Positions 63,160 to 64,000 of a stretch of 64,000 nucleotides of DNA are shown here, piece after piece. Numbering within the stretch: position 1 is the stretch's first letter; each line of letters starts with the position of its first letter. This stretch comes from Pararge aegeria (taxonomy: Eukaryota; Arthropoda; Insecta; Lepidoptera; Nymphalidae). The stretch is from positions 2,053,501 through 2,117,500 of the forward strand of contig NC_053204.1 in assembly GCF_905163445.1 (NCBI RefSeq), read 5' to 3'. The notes below the pieces were generated by a model. It saw only the letters and a program-made list of their open reading frames with translations. It did not search any database and was not told the DNA's origin. Position numbers and translations under genes: made by a program.

Positions 63160-63460
63160 TCCCTACTAATATTATAAATGTCAATGTAAGTTTGTTTGTT
63201 ACGCAAAAACTACTTAACCGATCCTCATGAAACTTTGTACACATATTCTTGGAAGTGTTAGAAGTAATATAGGATACTTTTTATCCCGACATTAAGCTCG
63301 GTTGCTTTGGGAAAGGGGAGTGCTTGACGATTTTACACCATAACTCCGACAAATTATAACCGATTTATATAGTATACAAGACCATTATAACCGATTTAAA
63401 TAGTATACAAGACCGTCTGTCCAGCACGTCTAGCTACTTTTTCCCGCGGGTAAAAAACAA
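63160..63460 (+). repeat. Family M copy with 31-bp duplication
   Basis: CCCTACTAATATTATAAATG, CCGATCCTCATGAAACTTTG, ATAGGATACTTTTTATCCCG and TTTTCCCGCGGGTAAAAAAC. Inside, ATTATAACCGATTTATATAG is tandemly duplicated (63353-63383 and 63384-63414, one difference). Confidence 0.65.
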
Positions 63461-64000
63461 AGTTTTATCTTCTCTAGCTTTGTAAACTCTTAACACGGAC
63501 AGAAGCGTCCTCTGTGCTCCTACTAGCATGTAATGCGATCACCAACCGGTCTGAACAGCGTGGTGTGGGTTATAGGTAATGATGATGAAGTAATAGCATA
63601 AAGCCACATTGAATTGTTGCTCCGTCGCTGCGTGAAACCAACCAGCATTTCATAAAATTGTAGTATAATTCCAGACCATGAACAACATTTTTCTAAGAAC
63701 AAATAAAGAGAGGTAAACTTTTTTTTATCACCAATTAAATTGCCAACAAACAGCCAACCCACATTTGTGTGAATGAAGACTTCAGTCGTACCAAAACTAA
63801 TTGAATCATCTTCCGAACGACCTCAACAATTATGGACTCTATTACGAGAGCGATTCGTCTCAGATTACGATGCGGTTACGTTGGGAATGGAGATTCCGAT
63901 GAGCGTACTACATTTTATAGGCCGTAAAATGGTTCTATTCTTAAAACGGGGTAAGCGACTGAAATAACGTTTGGCCGCCAATGTTTGGTCCATGTTCCAA
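63461..64000. other. Anonymous stretch to window end
   Basis: Two frames over 60 codons (63523-63762 minus, 63773-63967 plus) have ordinary composition but no domain I recognise; the plus one has a Lys/Arg-rich C-terminus. Either could be chance. Confidence 0.3.

Noticed and set aside
1..64000. CRISPR array, rRNA, bacterial-type operon or toxin system
   Set aside because: No regularly spaced direct repeats with unique spacers, no rRNA words and no clustered genes. The eukaryotic repeat landscape makes these unlikely; the tandem arrays seen have no spacers.

Overview
The window looks like non-coding DNA from a moth or butterfly (Lepidoptera). It is AT-rich, has no open frame with host-gene character, and is crowded with interspersed repeats of the kinds known from lepidopteran genomes: several tRNA-headed SINE families, worn LINE 3' ends, TIR elements (MITEs) and a Ty3/gypsy retrotransposon of the Mag type. 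The order Lepidoptera is inferred from repeat style; I do not claim a genus. Apart from the retrotransposon, nearly every open frame over 60 codons runs through a repeat, often antisense to it, and is not a gene.

The one clear coding unit is a minus-strand LTR retrotransposon at 34926-39389 (4464 bp). It has 99-bp LTRs with no differences, a primer-binding site abutting the 5' LTR, a polypurine tract abutting the 3' LTR, and one gag-pol frame: Gag with two zinc knuckles, aspartic protease, reverse transcriptase, RNase H and a DD35E integrase. The frame is cut once, by an in-frame TGA in the reverse transcriptase (37555-37557). No target-site duplication is visible.

The rest is a mosaic in which I defined families by comparing copies within the window. 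SINE-A (13 to 14 copies), SINE-B (14) and SINE-C (10) have Pol III A/B-box heads; SINE-D is a fourth, more diverse tRNA-headed group. Family E and Family F (tail of GACTTT repeats) look like LINE/SINE 3' ends. RTE-like LINE fragments (Family G) and CR1/Jockey-like fragments (Family H, plus two reverse-transcriptase remnants) carry recognisable peptide motifs. MITEs include a complete 143-bp hAT-type element with an 8-bp target duplication (48644-48786), a 292-bp TIR element (9209-9500) and a family with 59-bp inverted ends (30737-30795, 60554-60612).

Layout: 1-34 kb is repeat mosaic with anonymous AT-rich spacers; 33.8-34.15 kb is a 44-bp minisatellite that recurs at 50.0 kb; 34.9-39.4 kb is the retrotransposon; 39.4-64 kb is again mosaic, with a degenerate ~30-bp tandem array at 53.3-53.6 kb and a few unusual perfect hairpins. 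A few short CpG-rich or motif-bearing stretches (45.45-45.78, 54.4-54.5, 57.42-57.60, 15.5-15.6 kb) could be host regulatory DNA, which would fit an intergenic or intronic location, but nothing proves it. I found no rRNA, genuine tRNA gene, CRISPR or gene cluster, and no convincing previously undescribed system.
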